Below are positions 1-12,960 of a DNA stretch of 64,000 bases, piece by piece. A program made the translations under genes and the position numbers. The notes below the pieces were generated by a model that made no database searches, was not told the DNA's origin, and worked only from the letters and a program-made list of their open reading frames with translations. Source of the DNA: Ptiloglossa arizonensis (taxonomy: Eukaryota > Arthropoda > Insecta > Hymenoptera > Colletidae); contig NC_135059.1 of the NCBI RefSeq assembly GCF_051014685.1, positions 4,774,001-4,838,000 on the forward strand. Reading direction: 5' to 3'. Within the stretch, counting starts at the first letter, position 1. Every line of letters begins with the position of its first letter.

Positions 1-795
1 AGATTACGGGTTAGAGCGTGGATATGTTTCGAACGTTTCGATTCCGTATCGTTCAGGCACTTCTTGGTGAAAAATAATAGAGATCGAAATTATTTTATTC
101 GAAACAAAAAGAAGAAGAAAAGAGCCTGAAAATTACGCATGCGAGAAGAATAGAGACGGAGAATTCTTTACGAAAGATCAACGAGAAGGAAACGTGAAAT
201 AGTAAATATTCCGGATGCTAGTTGCACGGTTCGAATGATCAGAAGTTGAAAGAATTATTTATTAGAGCTTGCAAGCAAAGGTAACGTTGTTCTCGTTGCT
301 ATTCTATCTTTTCGATAAGACAACGAAAAGTGACAATTACGAATAGACTGTATTCATTGCAAATCCTTACAGTTCGTACATATACATACTTTCGCTCGTC
401 GAATATACGTTATGCGTTATTTGCAAATATACTTCCCCAAAAATGAAAAAGAAACGCACGGATCCTTCACGTAGAATACCGATAGCATATGCGTCCCGCG
501 GAGGTACTTTTGGTTTCTCTTCGCTCGTAACGTAAAAAAGAACGATCCTCCTCGCTAAGAATCGATCAACGAGTCTCGATGGCAATTCGGATCGGGTCCT
601 CTAGGACCCCTACGTGGGGTCGTACCATTAACCGCGAAGTACCTGGGTACCCGGTAATCGATGGAGCACGGAAACGAAATTTCCCCGGAAACGGGGCGGG
701 CAGATTCATCGCGCGTCGCTGTCCCCGACGGTGGTGGAAAATTGCGAAAAATGGCGTGTCCAGATATCTGCCGCCAACGGATCCGTTGCGGAATG

Positions 796-812
796 AAAAA
801 AAAAAAAAAAAA
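796..812. repeat. A tract
   Basis: 17 consecutive A in GC-rich DNA. I see no retrotransposon body next to it. Confidence 0.9.
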
Positions 813-1008
813 GTAGGGAGGAGAGAGGGATTGGAGGGACAATGTTCGACGCGGTACGGCGCGGCAGGTCGAGGTGGACGACGCCCCGAGGCACAATGCC
901 GTTTCGCGTCCGGCTCGTAACTCCGATAATTGATTTAGCGGCGGATCAGGAACGTAATACATAACTGCTTCGCACGTGGATGGGAGGTAGGAAGGGTAGG
1001 CGAGATCC

Positions 1009-1031
1009 GTTTAAACTTAGTTTAATTAAAC
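1009..1031. promoter_or_regulatory. Adjacent palindromes with homeodomain-like cores
   Basis: gtttaaac (1009-1016) and gtttaattaaac (1020-1031) are each perfect palindromes 3 bp apart. The second contains TAATTA-type core sequence. Any regulatory role is inference only. Confidence 0.25.
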
Positions 1032-1426
1032 CGTGGATTTATTGGGCACGCCGGGTTGATACGTACACACGAAGACAGACCGCGCCGCACCGCCTGGCGA
1101 CAAGGGGTCGCGTCGGTGTAGCCTGGCTCCCCGTGGGGAGTTCCAGGCTCTCGGGGAGGGTGTTTTGGGGGTGTGGGGGTGCAGGGGGTGGGAATCGGTA
1201 GTTACGGCACCGAACAGAACGCTACACGTGTCCCGAGGCCCCTGATGTGTGCGTGTGGGTGATACAGGTGTGCAACGGTGTACACGCGATTCAGACGGGA
1301 TAGAATCTTCCCGAATGGCCCCGGGAGAGATATTGTCGAGCATCAATTCGGATAATGGCGGCCGGTGATCTAAGAAAGCGACGCTCCAGGAAGAATCCAC
1401 GCGAACATGTACGTATAGTATATTTA

Positions 1427-1450
1427 TATGTGTGTGCGTGTGTGTGTATG
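1427..1450. repeat. (TG)n microsatellite
   Basis: A tg run with one cg interruption, in GC-rich DNA. Confidence 0.9.
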
Positions 1451-1850
1451 GGCGTGTATTTTCCGTTTCCGGCGGCCCGAGCGGATAATAAGAGTGAAAC
1501 GAACGGCCCGAGTAGGGGGGGCGTGGAATGGGCGGGGAACAGGGAGAATGTCGAGGAATTAGTCAGGACGCATATTCAGTCAGGTGAATCGTAGTTTAAC
1601 GAAGGACAGACAGGTCTTGCTAGTTTGCTGGAAATGGTAAATTGGCGTAGACGAGGGCGAAGTTAATTGAGATGAAGGAGTTGCCGGGAATTGGGTTGAA
1701 GCGCAACGACCAGTTGTTTTGTGTCAGCTGTTCAGCCGGAGTGCTCTCTCCGTGGCCTCCGCTTCTTCAACGTAGTCGTCGATCGTTTCGATACACGCGC
1801 GCTCGTTCCCTGTACCGTAATGAAATTAACGTATCGAGATATTCTTGGTA

Positions 1851-4800
1851 GTTTTAAAGAAGAGTACCGTTAACGGCACGCGAGCACGGTTTTCGAACGC
1901 GTACAGGGTGTCTCTTGTTGCGATGGCTGCATGCAGCGTTACGATGGTTCTGCGCGCGTAAAAAACGAATCGAAAATCTGGAACAACGGTTCTTCCTTCG
2001 AAGCTCTGTTCCCGAGAAAATCGGTCTCGAAAATCGGAGCACGATTCGGCTAACGCGTGCCGCTACGCTGCTCGTTATTTCTACTCGTGTTGGAACTCTT
2101 AAACATTGGTTACGGTACGGTATTTTTCGTTTCACTCGCTTTCGTCTTTCGACTCGTTAAAACGGTTCGCATTGGAACGAACGATATCGCGCTACCGTCG
2201 ACGTAAACGCGAGTAGAATCAACGAGCAACCGATATCTCAATCGTATCCGTTGATCGATCGCGAGCGTGATTCTTCTCGTAAATCGTAACTCGAAAAAGA
2301 AAACGTTCGCTTCGCCGTTTAGCGATATTTTCTCAGCTCCGATACCAACGGTATCAGACACCCGGTATCTATCCGTAACCGGTTGAATTTAAAGACGACG
2401 ACCTAACGCAAACGGGGAGCGGTATCTTAAATATTTGCACGGATGAGCAAAGTTCCGCCGGAGCGTGTCTAATTAGCGACAACTAATTATACGAAACAGC
2501 AAATATATAGCCGGGTCGATCGTAGAAGTTCCAATTACCACGGGAGAGCGTAATGTGGCTCTGTTTCGAGAGACGAGACGTTCGCAGACGCGCTATCTTA
2601 TTGGCGCGACGACTATGGTTGCGTTCATTAAAGTTCGACGAACAATTGATCGCCCGCCGCGCCATCTTGTCGCGCGAAAGCGAATTTCGCCGGGCGCAGT
2701 TGAAACGCTCTCTATGGGCATTAATAAGTTAATCGCGCGAATTCGTCTCTTTGTCCCGAATCATCTTGGAGCTCTGTCTTCTAGCGATTAAACGCTTTGC
2801 ACTCGGAACAATTGCGAGATTATTATGCGGCGACGACTATTCGAGGTAAAAGGTAAAAGTCACGGTAAACGGACCCTCGTTGCGTCGTTTCGTTTATCAT
2901 TCACCTCTTTGTCCATTTTTACGTAATCTGCGATTCAACGCTGATAATCCAAGCTGTGATTTCTTTACGACTTTTCGTTATCCGGTTGCTAATTCAATGT
3001 ACAAATCTCGAACGTGTACTTTTATTGTTGGAAAATTATTCATTCTCGACGTACAATATTTTACTCGTTTGAACGGTTTCTAGGCATTTCGAGGCGAAAA
3101 TATTTGTATTGTTTCTCCGGTTTAATTCTGCGAGGTTCTATGCGATACGTTTAAGATTAGAGGGAAAAGAAAAGGGAGAAGAGAATTTTGATCCATCGAA
3201 ATAGACAGTATTTGACTACAAATGTATTTTAATTATTTGTTTATTTGTTCATTGTCTTTATTGCACACAATTCGTACAACAGTGCATACAACGCAAGCAT
3301 TCGTTCAACAAAGATGAAATCTATGTGCGAAGATATAGTGCACAATGGAGACGAGATGCAACCGAATCGCTCTTTCCAAACCTATCCTTGCGAACCAATC
3401 GGTTCGAAATCTATTTTATTTGTAAACACGTTTTTCAAAAATCCACCCTTCCGTTCCTGAAAGATTAACGGTAGAAAAATAGTCATTTTTTGAACTCATC
3501 GGAAACGTACAATTGTTACACAATATTCCTCTGTACATAGAAACAGAAAACGCTTTTTTACAAATCCCCATCACGCGTCGGGTATATAACCAAGCTTTTC
3601 CGATTCGTTTATAACATACAGACACGCGTTACGTAGCTATTCTACGAAAGGATTGGTCGACAAATGTCCACGTTATATATTACATATTTTTCTTCGAAAA
3701 TTATTTCTCATTATAGGGTATCGAAAACCGTGAAACTTTGAATCACACTTTTCTTTGTAGGATCGTTTCGTTGCTGAAACAAACGATAGTCACGTTATCA
3801 GCGCTGCTCGAACTTAGTTTCTCGAACAGCGTTCCTACTTAGTTTCAACTTTTTTTCGAATTTTCGAACGTCTCCTATCAACCGTGCGATCGACGTCGCA
3901 AGGTGATCTTCGTTCACGGAATTATCGCTAATTTAACAATTGTGCGCTCGTTCTCGTGCAATTTACTTCGCGCAATCTGGGAAAACTTCTTGCCGATCTC
4001 CGGGATATTTTCATTTAGAGCGGTTCACAGCGGGCGTGCGTAATTAAAAGAAAAAGGGGAGGCCCCTCGTCCAGAGAAAAAGCCACGACGCGACACGACC
4101 CAACCGGAAAGACTTTTTAGTTTCCACCGGCCACCTGCAACCCTACGCGTTCCAAGTTGCCGCTAATAAACGGAGAAAATGCAAGTCGGCGAGAGCGAAA
4201 GACGAGCGGAGGAACCGCGACTCTCGGTCGAAAACATGTAATCCTTGGACAGGCTGCTTTGTCACGATCCCGCGAACCGTGGCAAAAACAAACGTGGCAG
4301 TTTCGCTTTATTAATTACCACCGACAGTGTCGTCCGCCGCTTGTCATTAATAAGGAATTAATGATCGAAAGTTATCGATCGCGTATCGTTCCCGAGCTCC
4401 TATCGGGACTCTTTCCAGTGTGGGAGTTTTGGGAACGACTCTTGGGAAAATTTAGGTGATACTTTTCGAGGATGAGATTATTGCGAAAGAAGCTGAACAA
4501 TCTATTTGAAACTTTGCGCATATCTACATTTCCAAGTTATAGGAATCTTTTGAAGAATATTTGTCCAAGTAACACTCGTGCACACCTTTGTTCGGATGTC
4601 CACATTTCACACGATGACACTCGTTCTGGTCGTCCTGAACCGAATAAAAAAGATTCTCGTTCCGAGTATGGTTGTCACCAGAACCGAAAGAGAAAAAATT
4701 CTCCCTTCAAATTTTCTCCGTTTGTCGTACATCACTATAGAGTATACTCGCTTCCCTTAAATAAAGAAACATCCCGGTGACTTATTCTTTTTAATTCCAA

Positions 4801-5690
4801 TACGATACTCCGCGAACACGTTCTGAAAAGGTTGGCCAAGTTCGCGCTAAGCGTGGTTGAAAGGGAAAGCGATTTTTCGGGCCAGTCGAACGGAAATACT
4901 TACTCAAAGGTTTAATCGTCGGTAGCGTAGAAAATTGTTTTCCGTGGCGGAAACTAAGCCGCTCGCGGAATAAGACGAAGGCCGAGGGCAGGCACTGAGC
5001 TCGACTTAATCTCGTAATCGACGCGTCGCCGGTCCCAACCCGGGCGGAGTCGAATTGAAACAATTTCTGCAGGGAAAAACCCAAGAAATGCAATCGTCAG
5101 CGAGCCGCCGGAGACACGGGACGTTTCCGCCTTAATCCTCGCCCGGGACGAGTGTTTGTGAACGAGAGCGTTCTAGAAGATATCTCTGACCGACTAAAGG
5201 TAGGAGGAGGAGTACGGCGCGGGTGGTTGCCGTCTTTCGATTACGAGCCACTGTCCTAGAGTTTGCACAACGGCCGTGAGGGTCCTGTGTCCATTACCCG
5301 AGCCCGAGCCACACCCGCTTGCGCGCCGCTGATTTCCAATACCTTATATTTGCGGACTCGCGGACGAACGAATCCACGCCGGGAAGGTTCCCGCTCTCGT
5401 CGGCCATCGTTCCACGTCCATAGAGTTCGTCTCGTGTGTCTAATACGCGGACAAAGAACCCGGCCGTGGCAAACAATAACAGCGGGGAACGACAGGAGAT
5501 GACGAGGCGCAATCGAGAAGAAGCTTTTATCCTCTATCCCGGGGATTAAAGGAGCACCGTCCCTGTCCCGGGGAACGATTGCTCTCAATTAGCTTTATCT
5601 GTATTTACGGCAGGTTGCCGGACCGAGGGTGGAACGGACACCGTCGCGGGGGAGGAAGGATAACCGTTTGATTCTTTGGGTAACGGATGA
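1851..5690. other. No gene seen
   Basis: Mixed composition. 2880-4020 is A/T-rich, and 4790-5690 is GC-rich with overlapping random frames on both strands. A TAAT-rich patch near 4.3 kb is the only local feature. Confidence 0.6.
4303..4372. promoter_or_regulatory. TAAT-rich cluster
   Basis: ttattaattacc, cattaataagg and aattaatgatcg lie within 70 bp between GC-rich stretches. A candidate enhancer core by composition only. Confidence 0.2.
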
Positions 5691-8600
5691 AAGCATCGGA
5701 ATCGTTTCCACTTCTATCAGTGGCTGTTCGAGGTTACTTTAATTACGAAGGGCGAGGGGATCCTTATCAAGACCCGATAACGGTATATTTGAATCAACGA
5801 CGGAAACGATACCGATGCAATCGATACCGACGCCTAAATTATCGTTCGATAGAGCGTCAAACGCAATCGGTATCCCATTCGATTCTTCTAGGAAAGTATA
5901 TTAGGTAGGTTACACGACAGGTATGGTTACACGGTAGGTTATTATTGTGGAGTAAAATATATATGTATAGGAAAATATGCCTATTCCTCTGTTATAATAA
6001 TATATTCCCTCTGGATTACAGATGGAAACATAGGGTCTGCTTAAGGTCACGACGCGTACAAAAGGAAAAGTCAAACCCGCTCGCATCGTGAAACACACAC
6101 GTTTTCTCGAATACTCTTTTTTAACTTTTTTTCGATACCGGTCGACTCACCGTATCGGTCGCTGGTTACATTACAACTGATCTTTTGTTTTTCGCACTGG
6201 GCTTCAATGAGCTATCGATTTACCGAAACAGTCGAAACTCGTCCCTACATTATTAAGGTTACACGATAGGTATTTCGTACATCGCCGAAGTAATCCCCTG
6301 TTAATGAGCTGCGTTCTCCCTCGATAGAACGTCGTATTCCCGCCATTTATGTTTCTCCGCTCGGGGTATCGCTGAACACTTTTGTATCTCTCGTAGTATC
6401 TCCACGGGAGTATTATCGATATATTGGCAAGGTAGTCCCGTTAAAAACGATCCCAAACACGATCTCGTTGGATTAGTTTCAATTACGCGCAAAATTTGTC
6501 AAAAGTCTCGCCGATTTGCCAAAAATACTCTCACGGAGACACAACGAGAATGAGATAAAAGTACAAGTTATTAACTGTCGAGATAGCTCGATTCCAGGAG
6601 CAAATTCTCCAATGTCTCTCCTTGGATCGTTTCGTGCGAGTCGACGGTGCGTTTTAACGAGGAATTACCGTACTGGAGCGAGGACCCCGCAGGGTCCGAA
6701 TCGATTTCAGTAATGTACACGTCACACGATTTCCAAAGGGCGAGGGTCGAATCGATGATTGTAAACAACGATTAATTCCAACGGGACGGTGCGTCTCGTG
6801 CATCAAATTAATCGACACGGCCAATGGAACGACGATTTCGACATTTCGGAGCTCGGAAGAAGTATCTCCTCTCGCGCCGTTTCCGACATCGATTAAAATT
6901 CCAAAGCGGAACGCGCAATTTTAGTGCCCCGTTCTCCTCGCATCAGTATCGTTTCAACTTCGCGGACCAGACGGGGTTTACGAGCTCGAGGGAGGGGATG
7001 AAGCAGTATTTCGTTTTACCGAAAGCGGTAAAACGAAACAGGTAAGGGACACAGTGGCTCCTTCGAGTTCCTTTTTCGGTCGAGGAATTCGTTACGTTCG
7101 ATTTCTCTCTCTCGCGCGCCCTGGTACAGGAGTTACTTCGGGAGCGGGTTTGAAACACGGAACCAATTACGAAACGAACAATATCCGCGATTATGACACC
7201 GAATGAAAAACGCAGCGTAATCCCTGTACCGTGAATTTCACTGGGAGACAACGTCGCGAAATTGTCCCCTTCGATGGGTTAGCTTTGTTTACACCGAGCG
7301 GAGAGTTCGAAGCCTGGAACGGTGTTAAGGTGATGGTACGGTTGGGACGAGGGTGGGGTGGGACACGAGGACGAGCAACGAGAAATAATCCTCGCGAGTT
7401 CGCGGAGCGACACGGGACAGAAATTGTCGGACGCGATCGGCCGAATTCCGCATCCATCGGCGCAACAGAATTGGCTTTATCGTCGCTCGTGACCCTCTCC
7501 TGTCTCCAGTGTCTCCCTCCCTGCTGTTTCCACGAACCCCGTCTCTAAAACCGACGTGGCCGTTGCGGTTTGCTCGCCGCTGGCGAAGGGGTGGGGGACG
7601 AAACGGGAGACGAACGAGCCAACCGGTGGAACACGACGGGTCGCACAGTGGGAGGGGTGTACGCAAGTGGGGGGCCGAGTTCGCGGTCCGAGATTGGGCC
7701 GGGGCGATAAGGAAGCCCGTTACTTCATTGAAATCTGACGTGTAACAAATTGCAGCGTCGATAGGTGGTACGTCTAGGGTCGTGGTAATTTTCGGACAAC
7801 CGTGCTGTACAAGCTGAAATAAAACGGCGAAAAAGTGTGTGCTTCCACGAGTATGGAAGAAACACGAATTCTCGTGGATCACGCGTGTGTACGAGGTAGG
7901 AGATGGGTGCTGGTTATATCCAGCAAATTGTTACTGTTAGTTTTTTCGCGACTCGCGCGAGACGAGCCGTGTCAAACGGTTGTATCTCGACAGTTCGAGA
8001 AACGAATATTTTCCGCCGTTATTAGAGCATCTGTTTGTCATTTGTTGAGCATCGTTTCATACGGTGATTAAGTGGAAGAGGTAGGAGCGTAAGACGTCTT
8101 GTATGGGGAAAGTTTCATTCGGTGTTCCTAATCGTGGAGAATCTCCGGGATCAATAGGGTAGACTGTAAGATATTTGTATCATTGGAGGGAATTATTCTA
8201 AAAGAGATTTTCTGGGAGAAATTTTTTGCGCAAGGATAATATTTCGTTAGGTAGGTTCTCGGTGACGGTTAAGGCTGCATTGGACAAATTACTTTCATTT
8301 CTCGTTGTATAACGGAGACGATTAGGAATTCCAACGCATCCGCTAAAGAATTTGACGCATACGTTACGATATTGATTATAGATTTCCGCTCGAAATATAT
8401 TATGCATCCGATGGAATGCTATGTGGTCTTCAAACGCGGTCAACGACCTATCGCGCAAGGTGAACATCAAAGTGATACGCGTCCAATGATTTGTTCCAAA
8501 CGGTATATCTTGCACGAACACACATTGTCCCAAATTATGGAACTTTTAATTCGTAGATGAACGAAGTGCGTGGTTGTAAAAAATGATATTCGCAGGAGTT

Positions 8601-11600
8601 TGCAACTTCGAACAACTTTGCGCGACGAAAGCTCGAAATTGTTTCAGAATCGACTTTCGATCTCGGCGACGAAGCGCGAAGGAACGAAGTTGACCTCGAA
8701 AAATTGTTTCGACGATGCGTTACACGAAAGTGAACATTGTTTCCATACGTTCCACAGCCTCGAAGATTTAATCGCGTCGAACGTTTCTCGAGACTCTTAC
8801 TTCGTACAATTACCGCTGCTGGGAAATTTACGTTTCACGGGGGGCAAAAGAAACTCGTCGTTTGTCCAACGTTTGCAGAAAGTTCATTAAAGCGGATTAA
8901 AAGCGGGCGAGCGAGCGTATTTCCCCCGTTGTAACAAATAGCCGGAAGATCGACTTTAAATGCGAAACTTCTTTCAACACTTGGCGAACGACAATACGGT
9001 TCGTTAACTCGAATAATCTTGAACCGAGACTTCTCCGCTTAACAGACCTTTTTAAGGGCCGTCTGTTAAAGCGAAGAGAGTCATTTTCAGTCGTAAGGGC
9101 CGTCGCGATGAAATTATTTTCTTTCAGGCTTCTATTGCCTACGCGTCGCTGCAAACTCGTTCAGATTTATCCGCCTCGAAGCGTTTCGCGACGATAGAAA
9201 TCCGTCGCGCGGCTTCTACTCCCTTTCGCTCATCGCTCCCTCAGTTTTCATTCAATTTTTTCCCCCGGAAATAAACGGGATGAATTCAATAGTACACCAA
9301 TTAAAATATTTACAGTTCGATAAGTAATGTTTCCTAACGATTTACGGGCATAGCTCCGAGCGAATGAGAAAAAGTAACGTATAATACGGCGAAGCGTAGC
9401 CGTTGATAATAACTGTTCATCGACTGGTATATTTTGTACTAGTTAAATTACTCGTCGTTATCCAGGATGGAAAGTATTGTTCGATCGTAAAAATTATTTG
9501 TAGCTTTCTCAGATGTACAATACACGTCGTTTTGTATTTTTTTTTTTTTTTTCTTTTAGCGACACCATCAAAAAAGGTAACTCTATTACAGTATATTCTA
9601 TACTGAATTCTATTAACATTTAATACGGGATACTGTCGAAATTTAATTTCCAATGGTAAGATTTCTACAATTTTTCGCAGCTTGGACTTTTAGGCCGCAC
9701 TATCTAATATAAGAGAATCCTATATACGCTCCGATTCAGTTTCGTGCCAATCGTTTCCGCCATTTTCCTGTGACGCGATAACATGTATACAGAGAAAATT
9801 GCGATTTTTCATCTCGGTAACTATCGATTCCAGCGAAAGTTTGCACAGTACAAAAAGGTTTCGAGATTTAATTTTCAACGGTCTTTGTTACACGAGTTTT
9901 TGCAAAAGAATATATAACAATAAGCGAAATACCGTGGGCAATTTAGCGGTCAGCGTAACCGTTTTCAATTCACCGATAAAAATTTCGGACGCGACGTAGC
10001 TCGGACTATACAAATTTAGTTTTCAATTTGAGATACGGTGTTCAGGATTAGGTAGTCGAGTTAGTCTAACGCGCGGTTGAAAGTAATTATAAATCGTTTA
10101 ACAGACCGTTGAAAATCCCAAAGGCAAAGGCAACGGCTCTCGAGCAATTTTTGCCTACATTTTGAATGTTCAACGGCCCGTTTCTTCTGTCAATAACTCA
10201 GTGAAAGAGAATTTTTCTGCAAGCATATGAAAGAAGTACTATCGTTTAGCTTCTAGAAGCTTCGATCGCAGGAAATTCCACGAGTCATCGAACATTACAG
10301 AAGCTCGTAATCCAGTTCCAGCCTACAACAAGAGTCGATGCGCGTTCTCAATCTAGGAAATAATAATTTTCGCTCGAGGAAGAGTATATATTTAGAACCT
10401 CTAGAAGAGGTGAATTCGTGCCTAAAAACAACCTGTACACTTTTCCTTGTGATTCGTTCGCCTTACCCCTTGACCGCAAATATTTTTAACCGTCGATAAG
10501 AACTTTGAATCGATCGCATGGATTATTTCTTTCGAAAATATTAGAAATCTAGAAATAGTTATAAGTACACCTGTAAAATTGTATATTACCCGGCAACGCG
10601 CAAGCACGTACCAACGATCTAGGAGCAATACGGATCAATGGAAACAACGTTCAAAGGATTCAAACGTTTTCGAACTTCGTAGTCGTTGGTGCTCCTCTTG
10701 TAAATCTCTCGGTACCTTAATAGCGCAGCATTCGCAGAATGTATTAATTATTTCGCTCTGTGCTCCCGTTGCCGGCACGGCTGAAAGGCTCGATCAGTCG
10801 CGACGTAATCTATTAAGCCGAGTGAAACGAATTGCACTTTGGCCGATATCGGAGGGAAGCTGTGACACAGCGACAGGCAAAGGCACGTCGCCTCACTCAC
10901 AAGGGTTGAGTGAAAATGGAAAAGAGCAGCGAAGAATGAGGGGGTGTCGATGACGGCCGATGCTAAAAATGCCTTCTACCTTTTATCAGCTCGAGCGCAG
11001 GCATAATTTAAGGGAAAAGGTGGGTAGGAGGTGGTACGGGGGAACCGTTATTAAAAATGAATCCTTGCGGGCGAAAAGGAGACACTGTTGCGACATCGTC
11101 GCGCGTTGCGAGAGGTTATTAGCGAAAATTTGGAAGTAGGTTGCGATCCAAAGTTCTCGTTTGGTAATTTGCCCCAGCCCCATCGTAACAGGCTTGAGAC
11201 CTAACCGCGAACCGTTTCGCGATCGAGTAAATTATAAAAGTTCGATGACGTCGACCCTTTTGGTGACTAATTTTTTCGAAGGTGAGCCTTTCGCTCGGAC
11301 AATGAATCGCGCTCGACGCACGGGGCTCACCGGTCCGCGAATCCGATAATTAAGCGCGACGCGGCCCGATAGGCTCCGGTTTTAATTAAAAAGTTGCCTC
11401 GCGTTCCTTCGGTCGTTCGAAAAACCATACGATACGGATAGTTCGTTAGCTGCCCCCGTTGAAGAATACGCTGGCCATTCATTAATAAAGCAACATTAAC
11501 CGCGTCTTTATTATGAACGTACCCCGTACTTATGAAAGATTACCTTTCCCGCTCGTAATGAAGGAATATTACATAATACTCCGTGTATTTTTCCCCCGTT

Positions 11601-12960
11601 CATCAAACGATTAATTATTCTCGTTTACGCCGTGGAACGTCGACTTACGTTACCAAGAATTACCACTTCCGCGTGGCTGAAACGCGGTTCGGGAGATGTT
11701 TCATCTACGAATGTCTACTGACATTTTGTATTCGGCCGGCTGGTTCTCCAAAGCGACTATCATCTCCGAGAAAATGGAAGACGATAATCCGGATGGTTTC
11801 GTTCCGGTTGTTTTCTAAACCTGAAAGTCGGAAACTTTCTACAGTCTTCGTTCGTTTACCGATTACATTTGCTAGGTACTATATTGTTACCAATAACGAT
11901 ACAGATTTCTAACGTATTCTTACGTCAATTGACCTAATTAAACGAATAAGCTTAAACATAGAACGTCTAACTTAAAAATCGTGCCTGTGATCGACCAAGG
12001 TCTTTATTTAAAAATGTCTTTATTTAATTCCGACTGGCTTAGATAAAATTCCAATAACTGATCTCTAACACGCTTCCTTTAATTTCCAAGAAGTGACTTC
12101 GGTCACCCTTCTCTAGCACCCTATATTTTCCTAACCCATGCATTCCCGTTAGTCCGACGAGACGGAAATCGAGAAGATTATTAATCTGTATCGTTATCCG
12201 ACAATTTATACAGTTTCTCTATCGAAAATCCATCATAAAGTATCAAATTTCAAAAATGGTACCGATTGGAAACATTCGGTGTCTCTGTACCCTTGAAAAC
12301 AGACAAACGTTCAACATTTCGGATAGATAACCGTCTTGCGGTACGCTTCTCGGTTAAAAATAGTTTCTCCGTGTTGTTCCACGAGAAAACTGGCGGGTCC
12401 GATTTCCTCGAGTGGTTTTTACGCAGGGACCACGTTCTGGCCGTACGACAATGCACACGTGTGCAGTAAACCGAGTAATATCGTCGGGTGATCCGTCGAG
12501 CGTTCGCAGTCCGATCGTAAAGCGGCTGAAAAAGTCCGCCTTAGATACCGACGGGGAAACTTGAAAATTCTCTCGAAACGAGCGCTCGCGCCGTTCCCCC
12601 GAAACAACCGGGGGGACCATTTTCCATCGCAGGTACCTCCACGGAACGTTTCCTCCGGGTACCCGCCAGCACCGGGAAAAATAAAATTTATGCCCCGATC
12701 ACGCCCGGGCCGAGTTTTCTCATTACCATCCAGCCGCGTCGTATCAGCCGTCTCGGGATCTTAATGTACTATCGTACGGAGAAACGACGCGGTCTGGTAA
12801 ACGACAGGGAGAATACTCGGCATTGTTGTCGAGCGTGCCTCGCGCAAAACGTTAAGCGATACCGACCGACTGGCTAAGTAAAGACGGCATCAACGTCGCC
12901 CTCGGACTAATAGTATCCGTTATTCGTATACCTTTGTTGCGCGTGTCGGTCTAATGACGC
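5691..12960. other. No gene seen
   Basis: Alternating CpG-rich and A/T-rich DNA. A repeated ggttacacg(a/g).aggta word occurs at about 5909, 5928 and 6258. The longest frame (185 codons, minus strand, 7325-7882) is rich in R, P and T, overlaps frames on the other strand and has no domain I recognise. Confidence 0.55.
9537..9552. repeat. T tract
   Basis: 16 consecutive T, then ctttta. No element body is recognised beside it. Confidence 0.9.

Larger units (their letters stand above)
1..1850. other. No gene seen; GC-rich from about 560
   Basis: The first 550 bp are A/T-leaning. The region from 560 to 1600 is GC- and CpG-rich, so stop codons are rare and frames of 70-135 codons overlap on both strands without recognisable motifs. 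Content beyond this is the A tract, the TG repeat and the paired palindromes listed separately. Confidence 0.6.

Noticed and set aside
7325..7882. 185-codon minus-strand frame
   Set aside because: Arginine, proline and threonine-rich in the manner of translated CpG-rich non-coding DNA, with overlapping plus frames and no recognisable motif.
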